From assembly GCF_028622115.1 (NCBI RefSeq), contig NZ_CP097263.1, positions 8,060,001 through 8,124,000 of the forward strand: a stretch of 64,000 nucleotides of DNA. Direction: 5' to 3'. The position numbers and the translations under genes are program-made. Numbering within the stretch: position 1 is the first letter of the stretch; every line of letters begins with the position of its first letter. Shown in pieces: positions 9,267 through 16,283 of this stretch. This DNA is from Kutzneria chonburiensis (GTDB lineage Bacteria; Actinomycetota; Actinomycetes; Mycobacteriales; Pseudonocardiaceae). The notes under the pieces are model-generated. The model saw only the letters and a list, made by a program, of their open reading frames with translations. It was not told the DNA's origin and searched no databases.

Positions 9267-10424
9267 TCAGTACCGCAGTACCTGACCCGGGTAGATCACG
9301 AACGGCGAGCTGATCCCGTTCGCGCTAGCGATTCCACGCCAGTCGACGCCCAGGCGCTCACCGATCACGCTCAGGCTGTCGCCGGCCTGGACGGTGTAGG
9401 TACGCGGTGCCGGAGCTGGCGCACCGCCACCGGCAGGAATCTGGAGCACCTGGCCCGGGTAGATGGTGTACGGCGACCCGAGCCCGTTCAGGCTGGCAAT
9501 AGCCGGCCAGTCCACGCCGAGCTTCGCGCCAATGCCGCTCAAGGTGTCGCCGGCCTGAACCGTGTAGCCCGATCCGCCGGCTGGCTGGCCACCCCCGCCA
9601 TGGATGCGGAGCACCTGGCCGGGATGGATGATGTTGGGATCGGCCAACCCGTTGATCTGGGCAAGCTCCTGCCAGCTCACACCAAACCGTGCGGCGATTC
9701 CCGAAAGGGTATCGCCCGCCTGGACGGTGTAGGTGTCCGAATCCTGCGGCGGTGCCGGCGGGCCCGAAGGCGGCGAAGTCGGAGCCGAACCATCGATCCG
9801 AAGCGAATCGAGCGAGAACGCACCCAAGGTGACATTCTTGTCGACGTTGCCGGAAATACCCGGCACGTATCCGCCTGAGGTGTGCTGATGCACCGCCAGG
9901 CGCGGATGCTGGTATCCACCGGTATTGCCCGGGTCTCCGTTATAGAGGGCCAGCCAGACAAAAACGCCGTCGTCCGCCCACTCGTTCGGCCGGAGAATCG
10001 AGTTCCAAAAGCTCAGGTTCGCGTAAACCGCGATCTGCCGCACGCCGGCCTGGCGCCGAAACTCCTGGATGAACTGCGAGACGAACGCATTGGAGTTGTC
10101 CGGGTTCCAGTTGATCCCCTCGGACGGAGAATTCTCGATGTCGAGCATCGGCGCGAAACTGCCGGAGCCGGACAGCCCGAGGAAATTCAGCTCACGAACG
10201 AACGTGGCCACGTTTGCCGCCACGGAAACCTGCGGATCGGCGAAGTGATAACCCCCGGCGACGACGCCGGCCCGGCGAGCGTTATCAGCCTGACTCGCGC
10301 GCTGCGGATTGGTGTAGTAATCCCCCTGGGTGACCTTGATGGAAGCGAACTCGATTCCATCGCCGCGAACGGCGTTCCAGTCGTTGACCGAGTTCCAGCC
10401 GGAAATGTCAATGCCGTGCTGCAC
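9267..10424 (-). CDS. Endolysin: GH25 muramidase with three LysM domains
   Basis: 385 aa. GTG start at 10424 with GAAAGG six bases upstream. Residues about 2-190 form a glycoside hydrolase family 25 lysozyme: HGIDISGWNSVNDWNAV at the N-terminus and the catalytic LDIENSP segment near residue 95. After a Pro-rich linker there are three LysM repeats of about 45 residues, each starting YTVQAGD(T/S)LS. It cleaves the glycan backbone of peptidoglycan at lysis. No signal peptide is evident and no holin gene was recognised in the window. Confidence 0.93.
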   Translation of the reverse strand: MQHGIDISGWNSVNDWNAVRGDGIEFASIKVTQGDYYTNPQRASQADNARRAGVVAGGYHFADPQVSVAANVATFVRELNFLGLSGSGSFAPMLDIENSPSEGINWNPDNSNAFVSQFIQEFRRQAGVRQIAVYANLSFWNSILRPNEWADDGVFVWLALYNGDPGNTGGYQHPRLAVHQHTSGGYVPGISGNVDKNVTLGAFSLDSLRIDGSAPTSPPSGPPAPPQDSDTYTVQAGDTLSGIAARFGVSWQELAQINGLADPNIIHPGQVLRIHGGGGQPAGGSGYTVQAGDTLSGIGAKLGVDWPAIASLNGLGSPYTIYPGQVLQIPAGGGAPAPAPRTYTVQAGDSLSVIGERLGVDWRGIASANGISSPFVIYPGQVLRY

Positions 10425-10467
10425 ATGCGCCTTTCGGTAGACGTGCAGGACCGGTGGGGATGGAATT

Positions 10468-10689
10468 CCCGCCGAGGATCGACCTCGGCGGGTTCAAAAT
10501 CGCATCGGCGCGTCTAAGAGACAGAGCGAAGCTCTGTCGACATGTCCGAAGGACGAACTGGCTATCTAGCTCGTCTAGGAGGTCTTCTCCCTGGGGGTCG
10601 AAGACCCCCGGTACGAAGTCACGAACTTACGAACTTACCGAGGGTAAGTTCGTAAAGTCGTAAGTTCGTAGTGGCCCTCTCCGAGGGCC
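10468..10689. repeat. Array of at least six short perfect stem-loops with 3-nt loops
   Basis: Consecutive inverted repeats: CCCGCCGAGG/CCTCGGCGGG (10468-10492, ATCGA loop); ACAGAGC-GAA-GCTCTGT (10521-10537); GTCC-GAA-GGAC (10544-10554); GGGGGTC-GAA-GACCCCC (10593-10609); ACGAACTTACC-GAG-GGTAAGTTCGT (10629-10653); GGCCCTC-TCC-GAGGGCC (10673-10689). Four have GNA-type loops (GAA or GAG) on the plus strand. One contains GCGAAGC, known as an unusually stable DNA mini-hairpin. Role unknown. Confidence 0.85.
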
Positions 10690-10746
10690 TACAAGTGAAG
10701 AAAGACCTGGTCGAACCCATCCCCGTAGGTCCTTCCCTACCCAGTC

Positions 10747-10775
10747 CATAGGTGTCACACGGGGTGGCTTGTGAC
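10747..10775. promoter_or_regulatory. Dyad element copy 1: CATAGGTGTCACA ... TGTGAC
   Basis: CATAGGTGTCACA is followed by an inverted TGTGAC, giving GTCACA-N10-TGTGAC (10754-10775). The same arrangement with the same 10-base spacing recurs at 12871-12899, and a tighter TGTGAC-N4-GTCACA lies at 11498-11513 over the HNH start. Looks like a protein-binding operator. Confidence 0.55.
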
Positions 10776-11160
10776 GACCGAGTGACGGGGGTCACGTTCC
10801 CTCGCGTGCGCCCGCGTTGAGGGCGCGTTCGCCGAGGTCGGCCGCCAGGCCGGCCCGAGGCTCCAGACCCGTACAAAATTTGATCAGCTATGCCAGGCGG
10901 GCTTCTGGCCGATACGGATGGGGGTACCCCCAGGTGGCCTAATGCTCGAAGAAATGCCAATGAATTGATTGAGATTGATGTGTGATCATCGCGTGTCCAA
11001 TGTGGACGTTGATGAATCGAATGCATTTGGCGTTCGTATTCGAATGTGCGATGATTGACATTGATTCACGTTGTCGCGACGATTGAGTGAGTCGTGACGA
11101 ACGCGTTCAACGTGCGTGTGGCGAAGCGTGTTCAATAATGTGCATATATTTATTGTTCAA

Positions 11161-11197
11161 CACATAAATATATGAATGTTGTACATATATTTATGTG
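11161..11197. repeat. Perfect 14-bp AT-rich inverted repeat
   Basis: CACATAAATATATG (11161-11174) and CATATATTTATGTG (11184-11197) are exact reverse complements separated by 9 bases. It overlaps the last codons of the HNH gene. Such AT density is striking in this GC-rich DNA. It could be a terminator for the HNH transcript, an unwinding site, or a protein-binding site. Confidence 0.85.
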
Positions 11198-11505
11198 CTC
11201 TTAGGTGTATATGCAGGGTGGCTCTCAGACCCCCTTCGACGTACCCCCTTCCGGTACCCTGATCCGCCCTCTGAGCTGCTCTTTTGGGCATGGTGGTAGG
11301 CGCAGAGGGATTGCAGGTTTGAAAGACTGTGATCGTCCCCCGCCTGTATGTGGTCCACCTGGTTGGCAGGCAGTCCGCATTGGATCCCCGTGTCGGCTCT
11401 GACCGCCCGGCAGGAATACCCGTCACGCGTCAATACCTGCCGTCGAATCTGGGGCCAATTCCTAGGTAGCCGACGCTTGCGGGTCGACCCATTCCACTGT
11501 GACAC
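11191..11505 (-). CDS. HNH endonuclease
   Basis: 104 aa; GTG start at 11505 with GGAGG ten bases upstream. It contains the HNH pattern: an early Cys (GYSCRA), then NQVDHIQAGDDHSLSNLQSLCAYHH, with the general-base His, central Asn and final His pair. The basic N-terminus (STRKRRLPRNWPQIRR) suits DNA binding. HNH nucleases near terminase/cos are common in cos-type phages and often help packaging cleavage; that role here is an inference. Confidence 0.88.
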   Translation of the reverse strand: MSQWNGSTRKRRLPRNWPQIRRQVLTRDGYSCRAVRADTGIQCGLPANQVDHIQAGDDHSLSNLQSLCAYHHAQKSSSEGGSGYRKGVRRRGSESHPAYTPKST

Positions 11506-11529
11506 CGGTCACAAACCTCCGATTCGGAC

Positions 11530-11542
11530 TTGACGTTCAGCA
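11530..11542 (+). promoter_or_regulatory. Stoperator-like motif copy 1 (TTGACGTTCAGCA)
   Basis: First of eight same-direction copies of TTRACRTTCAGCR, lying upstream of the first early gene. TTGACG resembles a -35 hexamer, so this copy could overlap the main early promoter, as the L5 operator does at Pleft. A partial copy (CGTTCAGCA) lies at about 11577. Confidence 0.65.
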
Positions 11543-11607
11543 GACGTACGAGGAAAGTGGTTGTCATCAGCCGGAGCGTTCAGCACGGCTTCCGGTTTCA
11601 CTCGGAC

Positions 11608-11620
11608 TTAACATTCAGCA
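11608..11620 (+). promoter_or_regulatory. Stoperator-like motif copy 2 (TTAACATTCAGCA)
   Basis: Second copy, 18 bases before the first early GTG (11639) and next to its SD. Confidence 0.65.
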
Positions 11621-11638
11621 AGGGCGCTAGGGGGAGAC

Positions 11639-11947
11639 GTGGAGCAGCCGGAAGACCACGCCAAGGTGATTCAGGCGTTTCGTGACGTACAGAAGATGTG
11701 GCATCACGAGCTGATCGGGAAGTCGACCGTTGTCGAAGAGAACGGCGACACGGTGACCTATCAGCGGCTGTGGTTCTGCGACATCTTCGCGGCGGCGTCG
11801 TTCGTGAGCGTGTTCAACCTTCGTGACCACGCGACCATTGAGCAGCCGTCGGAGTCGTTTAACGCGGCCGTGAACATCCTCGTGCGGATTGATGACGTGG
11901 CCGCTAAGCGCGTGCTGTTTCCGTTCGGTGAGAACTGGGAGAACTGA
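11639..11947 (+). CDS. Hypothetical phage early protein
   Basis: 102 aa; GTG start preceded by AGGGGGA. First gene of the rightward early region and so among the first expressed after infection if the promoter lies upstream. Soluble, mixed charge, with WFCDIFAAASFVSVFNLRDHATIEQ in the middle. No family recognised. Followed two bases later by the next gene, indicating co-transcription. Confidence 0.75.
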   Translation: MEQPEDHAKVIQAFRDVQKMWHHELIGKSTVVEENGDTVTYQRLWFCDIFAAASFVSVFNLRDHATIEQPSESFNAAVNILVRIDDVAAKRVLFPFGENWEN

Positions 11948-11949
11948 GC

Positions 11950-12327
11950 ATGAAAATTGACTGGGGTCTGGGATCGGTTGCGGCGTACATCCCCAGGGAG
12001 AACAGGCCCTATATCGAGTGCCTGTTCAGCACGGCGGGTGACGAGAAGTACGGCGTGACCGATGTGTTTGGCTTTGGAACGCTGGCGAATAGCCGACCGG
12101 TGTTCGTGGCAACAATGACGTTCCCGACGCCCTATCGGGCCGTGAAGTGGGCGACCAATCACGGGGTGGCGGACAAGATTCAGTTTGTCCACCCGTGTCC
12201 CGAAATCCCGGGTACCGCGTGTATTCAGGTCACGGTGGATGACGTCGTTATGGGGCGTATTTGGGACATGATTGACCGAGGCAAGATCAAATGCGAATCG
12301 GGGGAACCTAATGCGGACCTGGGTTAA
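11950..12327 (+). CDS. Hypothetical phage early protein
   Basis: 125 aa; ATG with GGGAG upstream. Contains four Cys (at ECLF, HPCPE, TACIQ, KCES) and a compact mixed alpha/beta pattern. It overlaps the start of the next gene (12311) by 17 bases. No family recognised. Confidence 0.75.
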   Translation: MKIDWGLGSVAAYIPRENRPYIECLFSTAGDEKYGVTDVFGFGTLANSRPVFVATMTFPTPYRAVKWATNHGVADKIQFVHPCPEIPGTACIQVTVDDVVMGRIWDMIDRGKIKCESGEPNADLG

Positions 12328-12790
12328 GGTCACGCTTGGCGTGGTTGGTGGTTTCGCGCTTGCCGGATTGGTTGCCGGCAATCACCCTGTGGACACTGCA
12401 AGCGTGCCGATCGTTCCGACATGTTCAGACATGACCGTGAAGAATCCGGTGACATTGCAGGACGTCATGCGGCGAAATAACGTCGCCACGTCCGTGCTGC
12501 TAGGTGAGCTCAACACGGCGGATCATGGCGCGGCCAATGATTCGGTTCGGAACTATCTGAGTTACAGCTTCAACGGTGATCCCGCGACACGTGGAGTTGC
12601 TGTTACTCGTGTGAGTCTGCCGCAGTGTGGGCCCATCGTGGTGACGCTGACCAATATCAACGGGTCCAATGAGGCGCAGTTGGCATCGTTGGTTACTGCG
12701 GCGAACGAAACCGCAGGTTTCGAGCGGGTGCCTGTCGCACTGATTAACGGTGAGGGTGCACTTTTCGCGTACGGCGTCACCGGCCGTTAA
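12311..12790 (+). CDS. Secreted or membrane-anchored phage early protein
   Basis: 159 aa; ATG at 12311 follows GGGGGA. The N-terminus is a signal peptide or anchor: MRTWVK, then about 18 hydrophobic residues (VTLGVVGGFALAGLVAG). The mature part has paired Cys (PTCSDM and LPQCGP) and no lipobox. An envelope protein in an early operon could act in superinfection exclusion or lysogenic conversion; this is inference from topology only. Confidence 0.7.
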   Translation: MRTWVKVTLGVVGGFALAGLVAGNHPVDTASVPIVPTCSDMTVKNPVTLQDVMRRNNVATSVLLGELNTADHGAANDSVRNYLSYSFNGDPATRGVAVTRVSLPQCGPIVVTLTNINGSNEAQLASLVTAANETAGFERVPVALINGEGALFAYGVTGR

Positions 12791-12805
12791 ATGCTGCTCT
12801 AGAAC

Positions 12806-12818
12806 TTAACATTCAGCG
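12806..12818 (+). promoter_or_regulatory. Stoperator-like motif copy 3 (TTAACATTCAGCG)
   Basis: Third copy, one mismatch at the last base, 16 bases after the stop of the secreted-protein gene and in the same orientation as transcription. Confidence 0.6.
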
Positions 12819-12870
12819 AGAGAGGGCGCGCGTTCGCGTTGCCCAACGGAAACGCGCCCTCTACCCAACT

Positions 12871-12899
12871 CATAGGTGTCACAACCACTGGAGTGTGAC
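12871..12899. promoter_or_regulatory. Dyad element copy 2: CATAGGTGTCACA ... TGTGAC
   Basis: Repeats the element at 10747-10775 including GTCACA-N10-TGTGAC spacing, with similar upstream CTACCCA sequence. It ends directly at the GTG start at 12901, so a bound protein would block expression of that gene. Confidence 0.55.
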
Positions 12900-12900
12900 G

Positions 12901-13089
12901 GTGAAGACCACCGTAGTTGTCTGGACGCGTTGGCTCGGTTCCTGGGAGGACGAACAGTTCGGACGTCCGTGCGTCGGTGACGTGGTTATGACCGAGCGTG
13001 GCTATGCAGAGGTCAGCGAAACGGACCACGAATGCCACATTGACGGCTACTGCGAGATTCAGCCGGAAACGTGGGAGTACGCGGCGTGA
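12901..13089 (+). CDS. Hypothetical small phage protein
   Basis: 62 aa, acidic; GTG start with GGAG seven bases upstream (an in-frame GTG two codons earlier is possible). Cys and His residues in the C-terminal half (HECHIDGYCE) could bind metal. The TGA overlaps the next GTG start (GTGA). Confidence 0.6.
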   Translation: MKTTVVVWTRWLGSWEDEQFGRPCVGDVVMTERGYAEVSETDHECHIDGYCEIQPETWEYAA

Positions 13090-13295
13090 AGATGCACAAG
13101 GTAGACGCGTGGCTTGTTCACTACGCCGATGGATGGGTGGACCGATTTTACGATCAGGGTTTGGTCGCCTGGTCGATTCAAAACCGCGCCGTGCGGCGAG
13201 TCTTTTTCGACCCGCAAAACCGCGTTTGCGAGTTCGACCGTTTCGACAGTAAGGCTCAGTCTTGCTACATGTGTGAGAGGGAGGCTCAGGCATGA
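13086..13295 (+). CDS. Hypothetical small phage protein
   Basis: 69 aa; GTG at 13086 overlaps the previous stop. Aromatic-rich N-terminal half (VDAWLVHYADGWVDRFYD) and a C-terminal CYMCE pair. Overlaps the next ATG by four bases (ATGA). No family recognised. Confidence 0.65.
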   Translation: MKMHKVDAWLVHYADGWVDRFYDQGLVAWSIQNRAVRRVFFDPQNRVCEFDRFDSKAQSCYMCEREAQA

Positions 13296-14104
13296 TCGAG
13301 AATCCGGAAGTTCAAATCGTCGTCTGCGACGACGCGCGTAAGTGGCTCAACCAGAACTATCGGTATTCCGTCTATGAAGCGGAAGATTTCGCGGAAGACC
13401 AGGACTGGTACGGTTTCGCGTTCGTTCTGGGCAGTGACGGCAGTCCACTTTCTCTGTCGGATGAGTACATCTCTGGTCACGAGTGTGAGTACATTCGGGA
13501 ACTGAGCAACGCAGAGGAAGCGCAGAAAATCCTCACGGAAGCAACCGGATCGTACGCCAACACGGGAGCAGTGTTCGAAGAGTTCGCCGGTTGTCTGGCG
13601 TACGACTACACGAACGAAAAGGCGCGTGAAGCGGCAGAGGGCATCGGAAACCGGTTGTCTTCATACGGGTTTCTCAATGAGGAAGACTGCGGAGAGCGTG
13701 AACGGGAAGCCGCTATTCGGTACCTCAAAGAGGCGTACGGCATTGAGGACGAATTGGCTGACGAGTTGCTAACCGAGCTTCACAGCGAGGGACACGGCGA
13801 CACAGAGGTTTTCTGCGGCAATTGCGGGACGATTCGCACTCATGAGGACGTTCCGGACGCCATGGCATCTATCGGCTACCACAAGTGTGCCGAGTGTGAC
13901 GAGTGGCTGAAAACCGACGCTGAAAACGTGCTCTGTTTCGACTGTGCGGCCGCTGAACGTACTGCGGACTGCAAATGTGTTCCTAACTTCGTGGCCGCTC
14001 GTAAGGAAACCGGGCGAGTCATCGAAAAGTGGGAGCTCCGGGAAATCCTTCTCGGCTGTGACTCCTGCTATGGGACACGCTCTGAACGGTTCTGGCGTAG
14101 CTAG
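13292..14104 (+). CDS. Acidic Cys-rich phage protein with zinc-ribbon-like region
   Basis: 270 aa; ATG overlaps the previous stop. The N-terminal 150 residues are strongly acidic. From about residue 174 there are Cys pairs: CGNC, CAEC, CFDC, CKC and CDSC, suggesting two or more zinc ribbons. The acidic body suggests DNA mimicry or protein binding, with metal-stabilised modules. No family recognised; function unknown. Confidence 0.75.
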   Translation: MIENPEVQIVVCDDARKWLNQNYRYSVYEAEDFAEDQDWYGFAFVLGSDGSPLSLSDEYISGHECEYIRELSNAEEAQKILTEATGSYANTGAVFEEFAGCLAYDYTNEKAREAAEGIGNRLSSYGFLNEEDCGEREREAAIRYLKEAYGIEDELADELLTELHSEGHGDTEVFCGNCGTIRTHEDVPDAMASIGYHKCAECDEWLKTDAENVLCFDCAAAERTADCKCVPNFVAARKETGRVIEKWELREILLGCDSCYGTRSERFWRS

Positions 14105-14114
14105 TTCGCTGTTT

Positions 14115-14159
14115 GGCATCCGGCCACTTTCGGATGCCTTGCAGCGTGCTAGGCACGCT
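14115..14159. terminator. Two consecutive intergenic hairpins
   Basis: GGCATCCG (14115-14122) pairs with CGGATGCC (14131-14138), followed by TT; then AGCGTGC-TAG-GCACGCT (14143-14159) with a 3-nt loop. They fill the gap before the gene at 14176 and may attenuate transcription or protect mRNA ends. No long T run. Confidence 0.5.
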
Positions 14160-14175
14160 AGACAGGGGTACTCAT

Positions 14176-14766
14176 ATGGCAATCGCCGAAACCTGCGACT
14201 TTGTGGAACTGATCTGTGCCGAATTAGGCGACGGATGGCACGTCGACCGGTATCCCGGGTATCTCGGGTCCTTTGTCGTCAAGGTGAACGGGCCGGACAG
14301 TCAACATGTGTGGTTCCGGCCTGAACGCGGCCGTCTTGAGATCACGGGTCATTACCCGGACGCGGCAAAAAGGGCGTACGGCGAGACGTGCAACGTGCGT
14401 ATTGCGGTCAGTGCTGCCAAGACACCGGTGGTCATCGCTCGGGAAATCCGGAAGCGATTTCTCCCGCAATACGAACCGGGGTTGTTCGAAGTCGTGAAGC
14501 AAATTAGCGGTCGGGAGGCAGCGGCGGCAGCGCGCAGAGATACCGTGGTGGCGTTGAAGGATGAATTTCCGGCGCTGACGCAAATCAGCTATAAGCCTGA
14601 CACGCTCGATCTCTGCCACCCGCACTCAGGGTCCATTGAGGTTGCCGCTTCCGGCAACGGCACGTTCTGTTCTGAATTCACGGTCAAGGGTGCCAGCGTC
14701 GATATGGTGCGGCGGCTACTGGCTGCCCTGGACGGCCGGACCGTCTATCCGACCTTGGGGGAGTGA
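14176..14766 (+). CDS. Hypothetical phage early protein
   Basis: 196 aa; ATG with AGGGG upstream. The N-terminal half (ELGDGWHVDRYPGYLGSFVVKV) and the C-terminal half are beta-rich, with a basic helical middle (AREIRKRF, REAAAAARRDTVV). No family recognised. Its last codons lead directly into the next gene. Confidence 0.75.
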   Translation: MAIAETCDFVELICAELGDGWHVDRYPGYLGSFVVKVNGPDSQHVWFRPERGRLEITGHYPDAAKRAYGETCNVRIAVSAAKTPVVIAREIRKRFLPQYEPGLFEVVKQISGREAAAAARRDTVVALKDEFPALTQISYKPDTLDLCHPHSGSIEVAASGNGTFCSEFTVKGASVDMVRRLLAALDGRTVYPTLGE

Positions 14767-14767
14767 C

Positions 14768-15397
14768 ATGTGGGTGCGGCGTGACCCGGAAACGGGTCGA
14801 ATCTGGCAAGAGCTCACCGAACACGAAATGGGAATAGCGCTCAAGAGGCGCGCGACACCACAGCCGGACGGAATGAAGCTGTACAGCGTCGACGCCTTCA
14901 CCGTGGACGTTCACCGCAACGGCGAGATAGAAGCCGTGCCGTTCGTATGGGAACCGCGCGAAGTTCAAAGGGTCGGCATTGCCGGATACGGTGATCGCGT
15001 CGTGCGGGTGCTGAAGCGCTGCCCGGTTCCCGATATCAGGGTCGGTGACTACGTCACCATGGGGTTTATGGGCGGAATTGCAGCGCTGACCGTCCGAATT
15101 GGCGTACGCGCCCTAGTTGACGACGGGGTGGCGTTCGAATTCGACTGGAACGGATTCAGGGACCGTCCAGGCGGCTCGCTGCTGCCTGACGGGCTGGTTT
15201 TCAAGCGGTCCGAATTCTGTTCCGATGTTTACGGCCCTATCGCCTGTGATTACTGCGACCGACAGGCGACCCTTATCGAGATTCACGGATCAGACCTCTA
15301 TTGCCAGTCGTGCGCGAAGAACAATTTCAACGCGCCGAGTGAGTCGGTTAAGCCACTCACCGTGCCCGGCTATCGGAAGGCGTATCCCGATGAGTGA
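14768..15397 (+). CDS. Hypothetical phage protein with C-terminal zinc ribbon
   Basis: 209 aa; ATG at 14768 with GGGGGAG upstream. The C-terminal part carries CDYC and CQSC about 20 residues apart, a four-Cys zinc-binding pattern. The N-terminal part is a basic beta-rich domain. It overlaps the next start by 8 bases. No family recognised. Confidence 0.75.
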   Translation: MWVRRDPETGRIWQELTEHEMGIALKRRATPQPDGMKLYSVDAFTVDVHRNGEIEAVPFVWEPREVQRVGIAGYGDRVVRVLKRCPVPDIRVGDYVTMGFMGGIAALTVRIGVRALVDDGVAFEFDWNGFRDRPGGSLLPDGLVFKRSEFCSDVYGPIACDYCDRQATLIEIHGSDLYCQSCAKNNFNAPSESVKPLTVPGYRKAYPDE

Positions 15398-15635
15398 GGG
15401 GAAATCTGTCCGCTACGTCGTTCGCGACCGTGAGGGCGAAATCGTCAACCCGGGTGACATCATGGTGTCATTTCGTGACGTTGAATGGATTTTCGAACGG
15501 TGTGTGCATCCGAACAAGATCACCGTCTACCAGGGTGATCCGGACGGAATATGGCCCGCCAAGCTGACAAGCGATTTCTACGCCTCGGTTTTTGACGCCT
15601 CGATCACGGTCGAAGGTGACGAAAATTGCCTGTAG
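15390..15635 (+). CDS. Hypothetical small phage protein
   Basis: 81 aa; ATG overlaps the end of the previous gene. Mixed charge, with REGEIVNPGDIMVSFRDVEW near the N-terminus. Co-transcribed with the upstream genes. No family recognised. Confidence 0.65.
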   Translation: MSEGKSVRYVVRDREGEIVNPGDIMVSFRDVEWIFERCVHPNKITVYQGDPDGIWPAKLTSDFYASVFDASITVEGDENCL

Positions 15636-15763
15636 AACAGTGGCTCTCTAAACGTCAACATGAGCACGGGCTAAATCGGGTACAAGCTATCGAGCTTCTT
15701 ATTAGTAAGCTGGCCACCGGATCCCACAACGTCATCCGTGGTAGGGTGGTCACCAACAACTGA
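15626..15763 (+). CDS. Possible 45-aa phage ORF
   Basis: TTG start overlapping the previous stop by 10 bases; 45 codons. Composition is basic with an amphipathic helix (NRVQAIELLISKLATG). Translational coupling and the downstream hairpin at 15814 support it, but the TTG start and lack of a clear SD keep confidence low. Confidence 0.35.
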   Translation: MPVEQWLSKRQHEHGLNRVQAIELLISKLATGSHNVIRGRVVTNN

Positions 15764-15813
15764 AGAACCGACATGTGATGTCGGGCCGGTCCATGGGATC
15801 GGGGCAGACGCCA

Positions 15814-15853
15814 GAAAGCGCCATGCGGGTAGCCAACCCCGTATGGCGCTTTC
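15814..15853 (+). terminator. Stem-loop terminator after the first early block
   Basis: GAAAGCGCCATGCGGG pairs with CCCGTATGGCGCTTTC (one G-T pair), loop about 8 bases. The stem is long and ends in TTTC, at the end of the 11.6-15.8 kb gene run. Confidence 0.7.
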
Positions 15854-15976
15854 GTCGTTTCCGGCGTCCGAGATAGACGGTCGCTGAGAACGTCCCTGCC
15901 GGACGAAAAGCGGCTATGTGGATAGGTCATACCGGGGAGTCGACAACGGCTCTTAGCGTGGAAATGGGGTGGCATT

Positions 15977-16234
15977 GTGGGTGTTTCGCCGTGTGAGGTT
16001 CTGAGGTGGTGCGGTAGGGGTACGCGGGTCGCTGTGAGCAGCCCCGTGTGGGCGGTGCTGCCGGACGGGGTCGGTACGGCGGCTGTCGCGCTGGACGGTG
16101 ACCAGCCGGGCCTGAGGCTGCTCCGTGCCGACCGTGCCGACCGTGCCGACCGTGCCGACCGTGCCGACCGTGCCGACCGTGCCGACCGTGCCGACCGTGC
16201 CGACCGTGCCGACCGTGCCGACCGTGGCGGTTAG
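15977..16234 (+). CDS. Doubtful ORF ending in an Ala-Asp-Arg repeat
   Basis: 85 codons from GTG 15977 with GGGGTGG just upstream. The first 50 residues look protein-like (VAVSSPVWAVLPDGVGTAAV), then the 9-bp tandem repeat translates as repeated Arg-Ala-Asp. A T-rich terminator follows at 16252. Other frames of the repeat also stay open, so frame openness there is not evidence. Could instead be a non-coding transcript. Confidence 0.3.
   Translation: MGVSPCEVLRWCGRGTRVAVSSPVWAVLPDGVGTAAVALDGDQPGLRLLRADRADRADRADRADRADRADRADRADRADRADRGG
16125..16223. repeat. 11 perfect tandem copies of GTGCCGACC
   Basis: Ninety-nine bases made of eleven identical 9-bp units, followed by a broken unit starting GTGGCGG. 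Identity across all copies implies recent slippage expansion; copy number is likely variable. Confidence 0.97.
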
Positions 16235-16251
16235 GCACGGCAGGGAGGCAA

Positions 16252-16283
16252 CCCCGGTCCCGAATGGGCCGGGGCATTTTTTT
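16252..16283 (+). terminator. Rho-independent terminator with seven Ts
   Basis: CCCCGG ... GGCCGGGG stem followed by CATTTTTTT (T run 16277-16283). This is a canonical intrinsic terminator for plus-strand transcripts, unusual in such GC-rich DNA, and shows that a transcript crosses the tandem repeat. Confidence 0.8.

Larger units (their letters stand above)
10427..11190. other. Non-coding region between phage arms, probable cos side
   Basis: 764 bases without a credible gene, between the leftward structural arm and the HNH gene. The left third holds a chain of short hairpins (10468-10689). The middle has a dyad element at 10747-10775 and GTGAC-GGGG-GTCAC. The right part from about 10940 turns AT-rich with many GATTGA-like words and ends in a perfect palindrome at 11161-11197. 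In L5-like phages the divergence of the two arms away from a shared gap coincides with cos; an actual cohesive-end sequence cannot be identified by eye. Confidence 0.5.

Noticed and set aside
10619-11026. 135-codon minus-strand frame in the hairpin region
   Set aside because: It runs through the hairpin array, has no SD and no protein-like pattern.
16125-16223. CRISPR array
   Set aside because: The repeats are contiguous 9-mers without spacers, and no cas genes are present besides a phage Cas4-like nuclease.
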